A program made the position numbers and the translations under genes. The notes beneath the pieces are model-generated. The model made no database searches. It saw nothing but the letters and a program-made list of their open reading frames with translations, and was not told where the DNA came from. A stretch of 13,754 nt of DNA from Victivallales bacterium (GTDB lineage: Bacteria; Verrucomicrobiota; Lentisphaeria; Oligosphaerales; Oligosphaeraceae), in the NCBI GenBank assembly GCA_017431185.1, contig JAFRLP010000408.1:1-13754 (forward strand), written 5' to 3'. Of this stretch, positions 1 through 7,113 are shown piece by piece. The number at the start of each line of letters is the position of its first letter. The stretch's first letter is position 1.

Positions 1-246
1 GGTGCGCTTGTCAGGGAGATAGGAGGGAAAGAGATTCGATGGCCAGAGGGGCAGACGGTCGCCATTGTCGCCCATGTACATGGCAAAGCCCAGACCGGCG
101 ATTTGCCGAAGTTGGTTCATGCAGGAGGTGAGATGGGCCTTGCGTCGGGCCTTGCTCAAGGCAGGCATCAGAATCGCCGCCAGCACACCCATGATGGCAA
201 TGACGGTCAACAATTCGATGAGCGTGAAATGTCTTCTTTGCTGCAT
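1..246 (-). CDS. Prepilin-like (type II secretion G-like) protein, partial, C-terminus beyond window
   Basis: Reading the minus strand from the ATG at 246-244 gives 82 codons without a stop to the window edge. The N-terminus is a short basic leader (MQQRRH) followed by FTLIELLTVIAIMGVLAA, the class III prepilin signal: a Phe at mature position 1, Glu at position 5 and a hydrophobic helix. After the helix comes LMPALSKARRKAHLTSCMNQ, then a segment with MYMGDNGDRLPLW, typical of the abundant pseudopilin-like proteins of Lentisphaerota and Planctomycetes that usually end in an H-X9-DG domain (not visible here). Such proteins are processed by prepilin peptidase and sit in the inner membrane or an extracellular pseudopilus-like structure; the role of this expanded family is unknown. 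No strong Shine-Dalgarno is seen: the 13 bases upstream are occupied by a short palindrome. It is divergent from the chaperone cassette. The family call is firm; the function is not. Confidence 0.9.
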   Translation of the reverse strand, partial: MQQRRHFTLIELLTVIAIMGVLAAILMPALSKARRKAHLTSCMNQLRQIAGLGFAMYMGDNGDRLPLWPSNLFPSYLPDKRT

Positions 247-248
247 AT

Positions 249-259
249 CGGGATTCCCG
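249..259. promoter_or_regulatory. Short palindrome directly before the leftward start codon
   Basis: CGGGATTCCCG is a perfect odd-centred palindrome lying 2 bases upstream of the ATG at 246 on the minus strand, exactly where a ribosome binding site should be. As RNA it could form only a 4-bp stem with a 3-base loop; as DNA it could be a small operator. No second copy was noticed in the window, so it may be chance. Confidence 0.25.
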
Positions 260-359
260 CTGAAATGGTTTGCATCAATAATCTAACCCATTTTCTGAAA
301 AAAACGAACCTCGGCCCTTTTTTATTTGAAAAAAAGCGGCAAATCTCCAATTGTCCCAT

Positions 360-388
360 TTGTCTTAACCTCATTCCGGGATTATATT
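360..388 (+). promoter_or_regulatory. Sigma70-like promoter for the chaperone/effector cassette
   Basis: The -35 box TTGTCT (360-365) and -10 box TATATT (383-388) are separated by 17 bases. They match the consensus at 4 of 6 and 5 of 6 positions. Transcription would start near 395, giving a leader of roughly 35-40 bases before the ATG at 432. It is in the right place and orientation for the first chaperone gene; no activator site was recognised. Confidence 0.45.
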
Positions 389-431
389 CACCCACGTCAC
401 GGATGACCAAATACCATAGAGAGGATACCAG

Positions 432-866
432 ATGACCGAACATCTCACCAGATTGGCTGACCTTGCGGCGAGTTTCACCTCGCCAAAGGACATTTCGACG
501 GATGAACTGGGCTTCACGGTTGACGTCGCAGGTGTCCCGCTCACCTTCTTCGTGCCCGACGGATTCGCGGCGTCGGCATACTGCCGTGCCCTGGTCGCCA
601 GCCTGGACAAGGCGGCGCTGCCCGGCAAATTCGCCGAGGCCGCCCTGCGCGGAAACTTCTTCTGGCGCGCCACCAATGGCGCAACCATCTCGCTGAACGA
701 GAGTGAAAACGCAATCTATCTCACCGACCGGTTCGACGAGGCCGCCTTCGAGGACTCCCAGGCGCTGTCCGCCTATATCGATGAATTCCTAACCGTCCTC
801 CGCAGCTGGAAAAACCGCCTGGATGCATGCCTTCCCCCAGCAGACACCAAGGAGGCCCGCCCATGA
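432..866 (+). CDS. CesT-family type III secretion chaperone (first of two)
   Basis: A 144-residue, acidic protein (about 21 Asp/Glu against 13 Lys/Arg) of the size usual for class I type III secretion chaperones. The layout follows the CesT/Tir-chaperone fold: an N-terminal helix (about 4-16), a short strand pair (about 28-41, GFTVDVAGVPLTFFV), a helix, then LRGNFFWRATNGATISLNES (about 72-91) and IYLTDRF (about 94-100), and a C-terminal helix (about 107-130). The N-F-F-W...GATISL stretch is the family's most recognisable segment. Such proteins dimerise in the cytoplasm, hold the N-terminal part of an effector partly unfolded and deliver it to the secretion ATPase. The start is set by GAGAGGA at 419-425, six bases before the ATG. 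Its stop overlaps the next gene's start. The substrate is inferred from context to be the 1235-residue protein downstream. No conserved secretion-apparatus gene lies in the window, so the T3SS link rests on family likeness. Confidence 0.72.
   Translation: MTEHLTRLADLAASFTSPKDISTDELGFTVDVAGVPLTFFVPDGFAASAYCRALVASLDKAALPGKFAEAALRGNFFWRATNGATISLNESENAIYLTDRFDEAAFEDSQALSAYIDEFLTVLRSWKNRLDACLPPADTKEARP
849..854 (+). promoter_or_regulatory. Ribosome binding site deciding the start of the second chaperone
   Basis: AGGAGG lies 8 bases before the ATG at 863, which overlaps the previous stop codon in an ATGA arrangement. This favours 863 over an in-frame upstream ATG at 827 that has no such site, and implies translational coupling of the two chaperones. 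Confidence 0.8.
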
Positions 867-1306
867 TGGAACTCCGCGACTCCTTCAATGAAACGCTGGC
901 CGAGTTCGGCCAGACCCTCGACGCAGCCCTTGCGCTGCAGGACGGGCATTGCTCCTTCACCGTGGACGGCACGGTCTCCGTCCAGCTCGAATACCTTGAC
1001 GAGTCAAACACCGTCATCGCCTGGTCAACCATCGGCATTGCGCCGGAGGACGGCTACCAGTATGACCGGGCCAGGTTTCTTCTGGCGCTGAATGAACTTG
1101 GCGCCGCCAACGACGGCTTCTCCTTTGGACTCGACCCCAACACGCGCCATATCATCGCCCATGACCACCGCCCCGCCGAACTTTTCGACAGCGCAGACCG
1201 CCTGGCCGCCTGGCTGGAGTCGCTCGTTGAAATCGTCACCCGCATCCGACATGAGTTCGCGGTGCAGTTCCCGTGCGCGGACATAGATGAGAACGAGGAG
1301 GAATAG
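863..1306 (+). CDS. CesT-family type III secretion chaperone (second of two)
   Basis: A 147-residue protein with the same overall plan as its neighbour: N-terminal helix (1-25), strands around 31-55, then FLLALNELGAANDGFSFGLD (residues 74-93), HIIAHDHRP and a long C-terminal helix (about 107-130). The L-x-x-N...GFSFGLD part corresponds to the NFFW...GATISL part of the first chaperone. It is extremely acidic (about 29 Asp/Glu against 8 Arg) and contains no lysine at all; the tail ends DIDENEEE. Low pI is usual for class I secretion chaperones, but this is at the far end. The two chaperones are clearly different in sequence, so they may form a heterodimer or bind different parts of the same cargo, as known for some dual-chaperone effectors; that is inference. 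It ends two bases before the next start codon. Confidence 0.68.
   Translation: MMELRDSFNETLAEFGQTLDAALALQDGHCSFTVDGTVSVQLEYLDESNTVIAWSTIGIAPEDGYQYDRARFLLALNELGAANDGFSFGLDPNTRHIIAHDHRPAELFDSADRLAAWLESLVEIVTRIRHEFAVQFPCADIDENEEE
1296..1302 (+). promoter_or_regulatory. Ribosome binding site of the 1235-residue protein
   Basis: GAGGAGG lies inside the 3' end of the second chaperone gene, 6 bases before the ATG at 1309. It is the strongest Shine-Dalgarno in the cassette and supports high, coupled translation of the large protein. Confidence 0.75.
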
Positions 1307-1308
1307 CC

Positions 1309-4300
1309 ATGCCCGGACCAATCTCCAACGACTCCACCATCGGCAGCCGGTTCTGGCTGGTGACCGACTTCAGCATCATGCACGCGCCCAATGGGGTTGA
1401 CGCGCCCGCCAACCCCTCCGGCGTCAAGCACGACTCCAACATCCTCTCCTTCGCCAAGTCGGTCGATGACCCCATGACCAGGAGCGCCATCAACCGGGCG
1501 ACGCTGTTCGCCGCCTCGCACACGCTTTCCCTTGACCAGCGCAACCTGGAGACCGCCCGTGCCAGAATGTGCAAATTCACGTTGCTTGGCGAAGACCAGG
1601 GAGAGGCATTCCTGGCGCAGACTGTCGCGGAATTCGCGGATAGGTTCGGTGAGGACGGCACGCAATTCTGCCGCACCGCCCTTGACAAACTGATGGCCTC
1701 CCAGGAGTTCTATGAACGTGCCACCTGCCCGAATGCCACAGGCGTGAACCCCCAATTGGGGCCGGCGGGGCTTGCCTCGCTGAAAAACGCGGTCCTGGGT
1801 TTGGCAAACATGCTGCGCAACAACCAGATCACACCGGACGCCGTGCTCATCCTGGCGGATGGCAACTACTACGACGCCGCCAACCGGTCCGACCTTCTGC
1901 GGCTGGCAGCCAAGTCCACCCAGAAAGTGAAGGAGCTGTTCATCGGCAAAGACCGTTTCGAGTCGCTCATCAACCAGTGCCAGCGCGCACTGGCGCACAT
2001 GGAGGCGACGGGAACCGGCGCCGCCGAGGAGTGCCAGGCCATCAGGCAGAGGATTGCCCGGCTGAGGACCCTCGCGGCCACCGCCATCAACCTGCGGGAA
2101 CAGGCCACGGTGCTGCTGAAGACCGACTATCTCCTCACGGACTCCACGGGAGCCGAAAAGAGCGACAAGGCATTCCAGAAGAAGCAGCTGGACAAGATAC
2201 GCGACAGTCTGCGGGCCTTCCGCTTCGACCTCGACTCCCTGCGCGGAGTCGATATGAGCAGGATGACCTTCGTGCGACGCAAGTTCGACAACTGGTTCTC
2301 CTCCATCGGCTCGCAGAACCGCATCACGGCGGAACGCTACCAGGCCATGTGCCAGGCCGACCGGCAGTTCAACCGGCTGCTGGAGGAGGTGCAGAACCAG
2401 GTCGCGCCCGGAGCGGTCCAGGAGGACGGCAGCCAACTTGACCTGGGCGGGCGGGTTGACCTGGAGACCTCCATCCGCAAGGCGACCCATCTGTCGCACC
2501 TCACGAATGACCGCATCCGCTACCACTACTCGGGAGCCGAAAAGCGGGCGCAGGAGCACCTCAGGGAAATCCAGGCGGAACTAGGCAGCATCGCGGAGTC
2601 CGGCGGCCAGCGCACCGTGACCTTCCGGGGGGGTGCGGACATGCTGTTTGACCTGAATCTGGTGGGGGCGCAATTCCAGGCGAAGGCTGGCCTGGAGGCG
2701 GAGATATCCGCGAACATCAAGGTGAACGAAGGCGATGGAACGGTGTCGGTCACCTACACCTACGGCGGCAACATAGGGGGGGCGGTCTCCACCCAGGTCG
2801 GCGTTGACCCGAACCAGGCGGGGGGCAAGTCAGGGCTTGGCGCAAAGCTCTCCGGCAAGGCGGCGTTTGGCGTCGGAAAAAAGGTCACCAAAACCTATGC
2901 CAGCCTGGATGACCTTGCCCAGAACATGTCACGGCTGAACATGGTGATGACCCCCCGCACACGCGAGGCGTTCTACGCCTGGGGCAAAAGCGCAATCAGG
3001 GGTGTCGGGCATTTCTTCCTGGCGGGGGCGACGCTGTTCGGCTTCCGAATCCACCGTTCCCGCATGGACGACGTGGGCTACGGGGCCGAATTGAGAAAAC
3101 GCAATGTGTTTGGGCCGCTCGGCGGCGTGTTCCTCCGGAAACGCAACGTGGCCATGGTGAGCGAAAGGAAGGCGATGATGTTCAAGGGCAATGCCCAGGT
3201 CGGGGCCGACGCGGGCATTTACCATGACGGTGACGGCGACAAGCCCACCTCCAATTTCCAATTCGGGGGAGCGCTGGGCGGCAGTTACAGCCGCGAACTG
3301 ACGGCAAAGGGGAAAACCTACGAGTCCTTCGCCAACTCCCTGGCCAACTGCACCGCAGCCTACCTGCAGCAGCAGTTCAACCAGGCCCTCCAGGGCAAGA
3401 CCGACGCCTGGTTCACCTCCCTGCGGCAAATCATCCTTGACATGGACGAACACAACGGCGCGCAAATCGCGGAGGCGCTTGCCAAACTGACCGACAGGCT
3501 CACCAGGCTGGAGGACTCTGGCGCCGGCGAAAAGGACACCCCCTTCTGGGAGGACTTCTCCGCGAAGGCCAGGCTCATCGCCCTGGCCACCGCATTGCTG
3601 ACCAAACGGGCCGAGGCCCTCGACAACACGGCGCCGGAAAACCAAAAGGCCAAGGATGCGGCCAAGGCTGCCGGCGAATACATCATACCCAGGCTGGTGA
3701 ACCCTGTCGTCAAGATGCCCCAGTCCATCTACCAGTCGCAGTTCTTCAATGTGGCCAACGTCACGGAGCCGCGCACGTCACGCAAGGAACTAACCCTGGT
3801 CGTCCAGTACAACGCGCTCAACGCCATTGTCGGGGAGGGGCTGGAGAAACTCGGCATGGGCGACAACGCGCAGCAAACCGCGGGGGAAAAGTTCGGCCCG
3901 CAGATTGCGCCCGGCAACACGGCTGTCCATAATGCCCTGGATGCCGTCGCCCAGGTCGGGGAGCCGACACTGCAAGGGGCGGCCGACATCGGCAAGGACA
4001 CCTTTGGCCTCAGCGGAAAATACGAGCTGCGCATCATCAGCGAGAATGTCGTCTCCCAGCACCGAGACCCGCGCCCCTGGCTGAACACGGGAAAGAGATT
4101 CGTGGAGGTGCGGATGCACGCCAACCTGCCGATGCGCATCATCCTGGACGCCATCGCCAGGCACTACGTCTCGCAGCAGCGCGGGCTTGACGACGCGCAG
4201 AGGCAGGAACTGGAGAAAAAATGGAAGCAGGAATTCAAGGACGGCCTTATCGACGGATTCAAGATGGCGGGCGAGGACGCCATCATCTCCGGCACGGACA

Positions 4301-5016
4301 ACCTCTTTGACCTCCCCTTCCTGGAGGCCGCCAAGAAATACCCCGTGGTAGGACAGCTCATCGGCGGCGCCAGCTTCATCAACAAACTGAAGGAGGACGA
4401 AACCTACCTCTTCCAGGATGACACCTTCAAAACCCTGCGCTTCGAGTTCTCCGAGGACTGGCGCTTCTCCAACTTCACCCTGGCGGAGGAGTACGACACC
4501 AAGGCCACCCTCGATTTCAAGGTCGTCCCGTTCATCTCGCTGCATGCGTCGCTCGAGTCAAAGACCTCCGTCAACGACTGGGTGGTCATGCCCAAGCCCA
4601 CGCCCAATACCCTCATGAAACAGGCGGCGAACTACAATGCCGCCGGCAACCCGGAGGGCTTCGCGACTTTCCTCGCCAACAGCCGAAAGGGCGTGGTGCG
4701 CCTGGTCAAGGCCGGCGCAGCCAATCCCCCGGGGCATCCGGACGACTCGAAGTGGCAAGGCGACTGCACGAAAATGCAGCAGCTGATGGACGACTGCCAG
4801 CAACGGCTCACCCGCCTTGTCCAGCGTGGCGGACGCGCCGAGGCACAGGCCAGCGCACTTCGGCAATCCTTTGTCGAAATGGTCGAGGAGATGAGAAACC
4901 AGCCCGCCGACCTCAATGATGAGGACGCGCTTGACCTTGCAGAGCGCTTCTTCACCGCAACCGCCAAAATCTACACGATTGACGCCATGACCCAAGGCGA
5001 GGGACAGGCGGCATAG
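1309..5016 (+). CDS. Very large candidate type III secreted effector/translocator, unknown family
   Basis: A 1235-residue protein with no Sec signal peptide and no long hydrophobic segment; the first 13 residues are rich in Ser, Thr, Ile and Pro, compatible with a type III secretion signal. I recognise no catalytic motif. By eye, residues 50-430 are mostly amphipathic helix (long helices around 155-170, 195-230, 240-270, 285-310 and 340-365). Residues 434-530 are Gly-rich alternating strands (for example FRGGADMLFDLNLVGAQFQA and YTYGGNIGGAVSTQVGV). A basic, more apolar part spans 555-620. Strands return at 619-662 (KGNAQVGADAGIY, FQFGGALGGSY). Helices follow at 670-790, strands at 826-836 and 902-937, helices at 940-1030, a strand block at 1040-1095 and helices to the end. 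Alternating beta-strands and amphipathic helices are reminiscent of the AvrE/DspE effectors, which are also large, encoded next to a CesT chaperone and modelled as beta-barrel channels; I see no direct sequence identity with them. Position directly after two chaperones is the main functional evidence. It could also be a translocator or an unrelated structural protein. Confidence 0.6.
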   Translation: MPGPISNDSTIGSRFWLVTDFSIMHAPNGVDAPANPSGVKHDSNILSFAKSVDDPMTRSAINRATLFAASHTLSLDQRNLETARARMCKFTLLGEDQGEAFLAQTVAEFADRFGEDGTQFCRTALDKLMASQEFYERATCPNATGVNPQLGPAGLASLKNAVLGLANMLRNNQITPDAVLILADGNYYDAANRSDLLRLAAKSTQKVKELFIGKDRFESLINQCQRALAHMEATGTGAAEECQAIRQRIARLRTLAATAINLREQATVLLKTDYLLTDSTGAEKSDKAFQKKQLDKIRDSLRAFRFDLDSLRGVDMSRMTFVRRKFDNWFSSIGSQNRITAERYQAMCQADRQFNRLLEEVQNQVAPGAVQEDGSQLDLGGRVDLETSIRKATHLSHLTNDRIRYHYSGAEKRAQEHLREIQAELGSIAESGGQRTVTFRGGADMLFDLNLVGAQFQAKAGLEAEISANIKVNEGDGTVSVTYTYGGNIGGAVSTQVGVDPNQAGGKSGLGAKLSGKAAFGVGKKVTKTYASLDDLAQNMSRLNMVMTPRTREAFYAWGKSAIRGVGHFFLAGATLFGFRIHRSRMDDVGYGAELRKRNVFGPLGGVFLRKRNVAMVSERKAMMFKGNAQVGADAGIYHDGDGDKPTSNFQFGGALGGSYSRELTAKGKTYESFANSLANCTAAYLQQQFNQALQGKTDAWFTSLRQIILDMDEHNGAQIAEALAKLTDRLTRLEDSGAGEKDTPFWEDFSAKARLIALATALLTKRAEALDNTAPENQKAKDAAKAAGEYIIPRLVNPVVKMPQSIYQSQFFNVANVTEPRTSRKELTLVVQYNALNAIVGEGLEKLGMGDNAQQTAGEKFGPQIAPGNTAVHNALDAVAQVGEPTLQGAADIGKDTFGLSGKYELRIISENVVSQHRDPRPWLNTGKRFVEVRMHANLPMRIILDAIARHYVSQQRGLDDAQRQELEKKWKQEFKDGLIDGFKMAGEDAIISGTDNLFDLPFLEAAKKYPVVGQLIGGASFINKLKEDETYLFQDDTFKTLRFEFSEDWRFSNFTLAEEYDTKATLDFKVVPFISLHASLESKTSVNDWVVMPKPTPNTLMKQAANYNAAGNPEGFATFLANSRKGVVRLVKAGAANPPGHPDDSKWQGDCTKMQQLMDDCQQRLTRLVQRGGRAEAQASALRQSFVEMVEEMRNQPADLNDEDALDLAERFFTATAKIYTIDAMTQGEGQAA

Positions 5017-5063
5017 ACTTACCTCCAATGCCCTCCGCATGACGGCGCAGCCCCCAAATCCCA

Positions 5064-6071
5064 ATGAGTTACCGTAACCTTGCCGTAGGACATTTCTACA
5101 ATGAGCCGTTCATATCGGCTTGTACGCCGTGGATCCACCGCATCGCCGAGGTGTTCTTCGCATGGCCGGGGGTGCTGTCGTGCCGCCCCGCCCCCGAATT
5201 CACCGAGGAGGTGCGGCTGCGCCTGCTCTCCGACCTGCAATGGTGCCGCGCAAACGGCATCCTGCTGGACACCCTGTTCAACTGCAACTGCTACGGCGAG
5301 GCCGCCATCAGCGAGGAACTGGCGGACTTTGTGGCAAAGGTCATCGACGAAATGGGCGGGCACGGGCTGGCCCCCGACATCGTGACCACCACCTCGCCAT
5401 TCATCGCCACCGTGATTCGGCGACGGTGGCCGCACATCCGCATCCGCGCCTCCGTCAACCTGCGCGCCCACGGCACCCTGGGAATGGAGGCGGCACAGGA
5501 ACTGTTCGACGAATATTACATCAGCCGCGAGTACCAGCGCAGTTTCCCCTACGTCAAACATTGCGCCCAATGGGCCGCCGAGCATGGGAAAAAAGTTGGG
5601 ATGCAAGTCAACAGCGGATGCCTGCGGGACTGCCCGTTCCAGACCTTTCACGACAATCTGCACGGCCATAACCGTCCGCGCATGGCGGAGCAGGCGCGCA
5701 AACTGGACTTCTCGTTTTTCCGCTGCCGCACCCACTACGGTCGGGACAAGGGCTTTGAGGACATCCTGAAGGCGACGTGGATACGCCCAGAGGACGTGCC
5801 GCTCTGGGAACCGTACATCTCGCTGTTCAAACTGGCGACGCGCCGCATCAGCCGCCCGACGCAAATCCTCAACGCCTACGCCAGCTACCATTTCGACGGC
5901 AATCTGCTGGACCTGCTTGACCCTGTGCATTCCGACCTGTTCGCGCCACGCATCCTCGACAACCAGCGCTTTCCGTCCAACTGGGCCACCTCTGGCATCG
6001 GCAATGAATGCGCCATGAACTGCACGCATTGCGGGCGCTGCGCCGCCCTGCTTGAGCAGGTGCTGCACTGA
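5064..6071 (+). CDS. U32 peptidase-like TIM-barrel protein with C-terminal Cys cluster
   Basis: A 335-residue, probably cytoplasmic protein. Its centre resembles the U32 family: GLAPDIVTTTSPFIATVIRR (101-120) followed by WPHIRIRASVNLRAHG (122-137), then YYISREYQR (151-159), then MQVNSGCLRDCPFQTFHDNL (180-199), and IRPEDVPLWEP (240-250). In U32 relatives such as UbiU/UbiV and RlhA the conserved cysteines bind a 4Fe-4S cluster and the proteins take part in hydroxylation, rather than proteolysis. Here C186, C190 and C221 could be such ligands. The C-terminus adds CAMNCTHCGRC (316-326), a C-x3-C-x2-C-x2-C array suggestive of a second cluster. The start at 5064 is the only ATG after an in-frame stop at 5040 that keeps the N-terminus; no Shine-Dalgarno precedes it. 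It lies 47 bases after the candidate effector on the same strand and could be cotranscribed, but a functional tie is not shown. The exact subfamily is uncertain. Confidence 0.55.
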   Translation: MSYRNLAVGHFYNEPFISACTPWIHRIAEVFFAWPGVLSCRPAPEFTEEVRLRLLSDLQWCRANGILLDTLFNCNCYGEAAISEELADFVAKVIDEMGGHGLAPDIVTTTSPFIATVIRRRWPHIRIRASVNLRAHGTLGMEAAQELFDEYYISREYQRSFPYVKHCAQWAAEHGKKVGMQVNSGCLRDCPFQTFHDNLHGHNRPRMAEQARKLDFSFFRCRTHYGRDKGFEDILKATWIRPEDVPLWEPYISLFKLATRRISRPTQILNAYASYHFDGNLLDLLDPVHSDLFAPRILDNQRFPSNWATSGIGNECAMNCTHCGRCAALLEQVLH

Positions 6072-6083
6072 GCTGCCAGGGGG

Positions 6084-7100
6084 CTATTTCCTCGACATGC
6101 TCTCGACGGTCATCGTGTCCAGCCGCTGACGGGAGATTTCGCCCAGGCAGGGCTGCTGGTTGTCGGCGCGGTGAAATTCGTCCAGAATGAAGGGCAGGAA
6201 GGTTTTTCGTCCGGGGAAGCCGGCGTTATGCGGGGTCATCACGAGATTCGGGAGCTGGTAGAGGGGCGAATCCTCGGGCAAGGGTTCCTGATAGAAGACA
6301 TCCAGATAGGCATACAGGCGACGCGCCTTCAGTTCGGCCACCAAAGGCTCCTCCACCACGAGGGCGGGACGCCCGCAGTTGACCAGCGCGGCCCCGTCCT
6401 TGAGCATGGCCAACTCGTTTTTGCCGATGCGGTGCATGGTCGAGGCGTTGATGCCGACCAGGCAGTGGAAGACGTCGGAGAGGCGAAGCAGTTCCTCCAG
6501 CGAGACCTTTTCGGCGCCGGCGGAAGCCAGTTCCTTCTCGTCGGCGTGATTGGAGGTGACCAGAACCCGTCCAGGCCTGAACGGGGCAATCTGGCGAAGG
6601 AAATGCCTGGTGACATCACCGTAGCCCCAGCAGCCGATGTTCAACTCGGGCATCTCGTGCATATTGAAGCGGTCGTTCTCCCAGTTCATGCGCTGATTGC
6701 CGTTCCAGCACGTGGCGCAGAAGAAGTTGCGGGAGTAGAGCAGGGTCATCAGGAGTGACCATTCCGCCACGGCGTGGGACATCATCCAGTTTGCGGAGAA
6801 AACCCGCACGCCGCGGGCAAAGAGTTCAGGAGTCGCCACGCCGGTGACGGACCCGGCCGAATGCCCCAGGTAGCGCAGGTTGGGCAGGACACGGAATATC
6901 TCCTCCGTGCAGCGCGGGGAGCGCCAGGAGGTGACGACCGCCTCCACATCCTTGCGCACCGGCAAGTCGGTCAATGCACGGCCCGTCATCTCCTCCTGTG
7001 CGATTTCGTATCCGTAGGCCTGGAGTTTACGCTCCACCTCCTCGCACCAGAAGGTGCTCCGGAAATCGGGCATGCCCGAAAGAATGAGAATCTTCTTCAT
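6084..7100 (-). CDS. D-isomer-specific 2-hydroxyacid dehydrogenase-like protein
   Basis: A 338-residue cytoplasmic NAD(P)-dependent oxidoreductase of the D-2-hydroxyacid dehydrogenase family (phosphoglycerate/glyoxylate/lactate dehydrogenase type), which interconverts 2-keto and D-2-hydroxy acids. Numbered from the ATG at 7100: a nucleotide-binding loop GCWGYGDV at 156-163 replaces the usual GxGxxG; the catalytic Arg is R244 in LVNCGRPALV; the Glu is E272 in YLDVFYQEPLP; the His is H291 in VMTPHNAGF. All three catalytic residues are thus present. The usual Asp at the end of the second strand, which binds the NAD ribose, is not seen (VLVTSNHA), so the cofactor may be NADP or binding unusual. 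I prefer the ATG at 7100 to a TTG at 7106. No clear Shine-Dalgarno exists, but the upstream gene stops 13 bases earlier, suggesting coupling. Next to secreted glycan-degrading proteins it may act on a sugar-acid breakdown product (inference). Confidence 0.85.
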   Translation of the reverse strand: MKKILILSGMPDFRSTFWCEEVERKLQAYGYEIAQEEMTGRALTDLPVRKDVEAVVTSWRSPRCTEEIFRVLPNLRYLGHSAGSVTGVATPELFARGVRVFSANWMMSHAVAEWSLLMTLLYSRNFFCATCWNGNQRMNWENDRFNMHEMPELNIGCWGYGDVTRHFLRQIAPFRPGRVLVTSNHADEKELASAGAEKVSLEELLRLSDVFHCLVGINASTMHRIGKNELAMLKDGAALVNCGRPALVVEEPLVAELKARRLYAYLDVFYQEPLPEDSPLYQLPNLVMTPHNAGFPGRKTFLPFILDEFHRADNQQPCLGEISRQRLDTMTVESMSRK

Positions 7101-7113
7101 GTTCAAATTGGAA

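Larger units (their letters stand above)
247..431. other. Divergent intergenic region, AT-rich
   Basis: This 185-base gap separates a leftward prepilin-like gene from the rightward chaperone cassette. Its middle (about 285-345) is distinctly AT-rich with several A and T runs, unlike the GC-rich genes around it, as expected of a divergent promoter region. The rightward promoter candidate is listed separately. A weak leftward candidate is TTCGTT, 17 bases, TAGATT on the minus strand (about 310-282), with only TT matching in the -35 box. No RNA gene or small reading frame with a credible start was found. Confidence 0.6.

Noticed and set aside
300..345. T-run and A-run pair in the divergent gap as a possible terminator.
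   Set aside because: No gene ends there on either strand, and the pairing is only A-T runs without a GC stem.
827..862. An upstream ATG (827) for the second chaperone.
   Set aside because: AGGAGG at 849-854 is correctly spaced for 863, and the extra 12 residues overlap the first chaperone and have no CesT-like character.
1054..2559. A 501-codon open frame on the minus strand opposite the second chaperone and large protein.
   Set aside because: It is the antisense shadow of high-GC coding sequence: low-complexity Gly/Arg/Val-rich translation, no ribosome binding site and no recognisable motif, while the plus-strand frames have coupled starts and family features.
7101..7106. A TTG start two codons upstream for the dehydrogenase.
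   Set aside because: ATG at 7100 gives the usual M-K-K-I-L-I-L start of the N-terminal Rossmann strand; no ribosome binding site favours the TTG.
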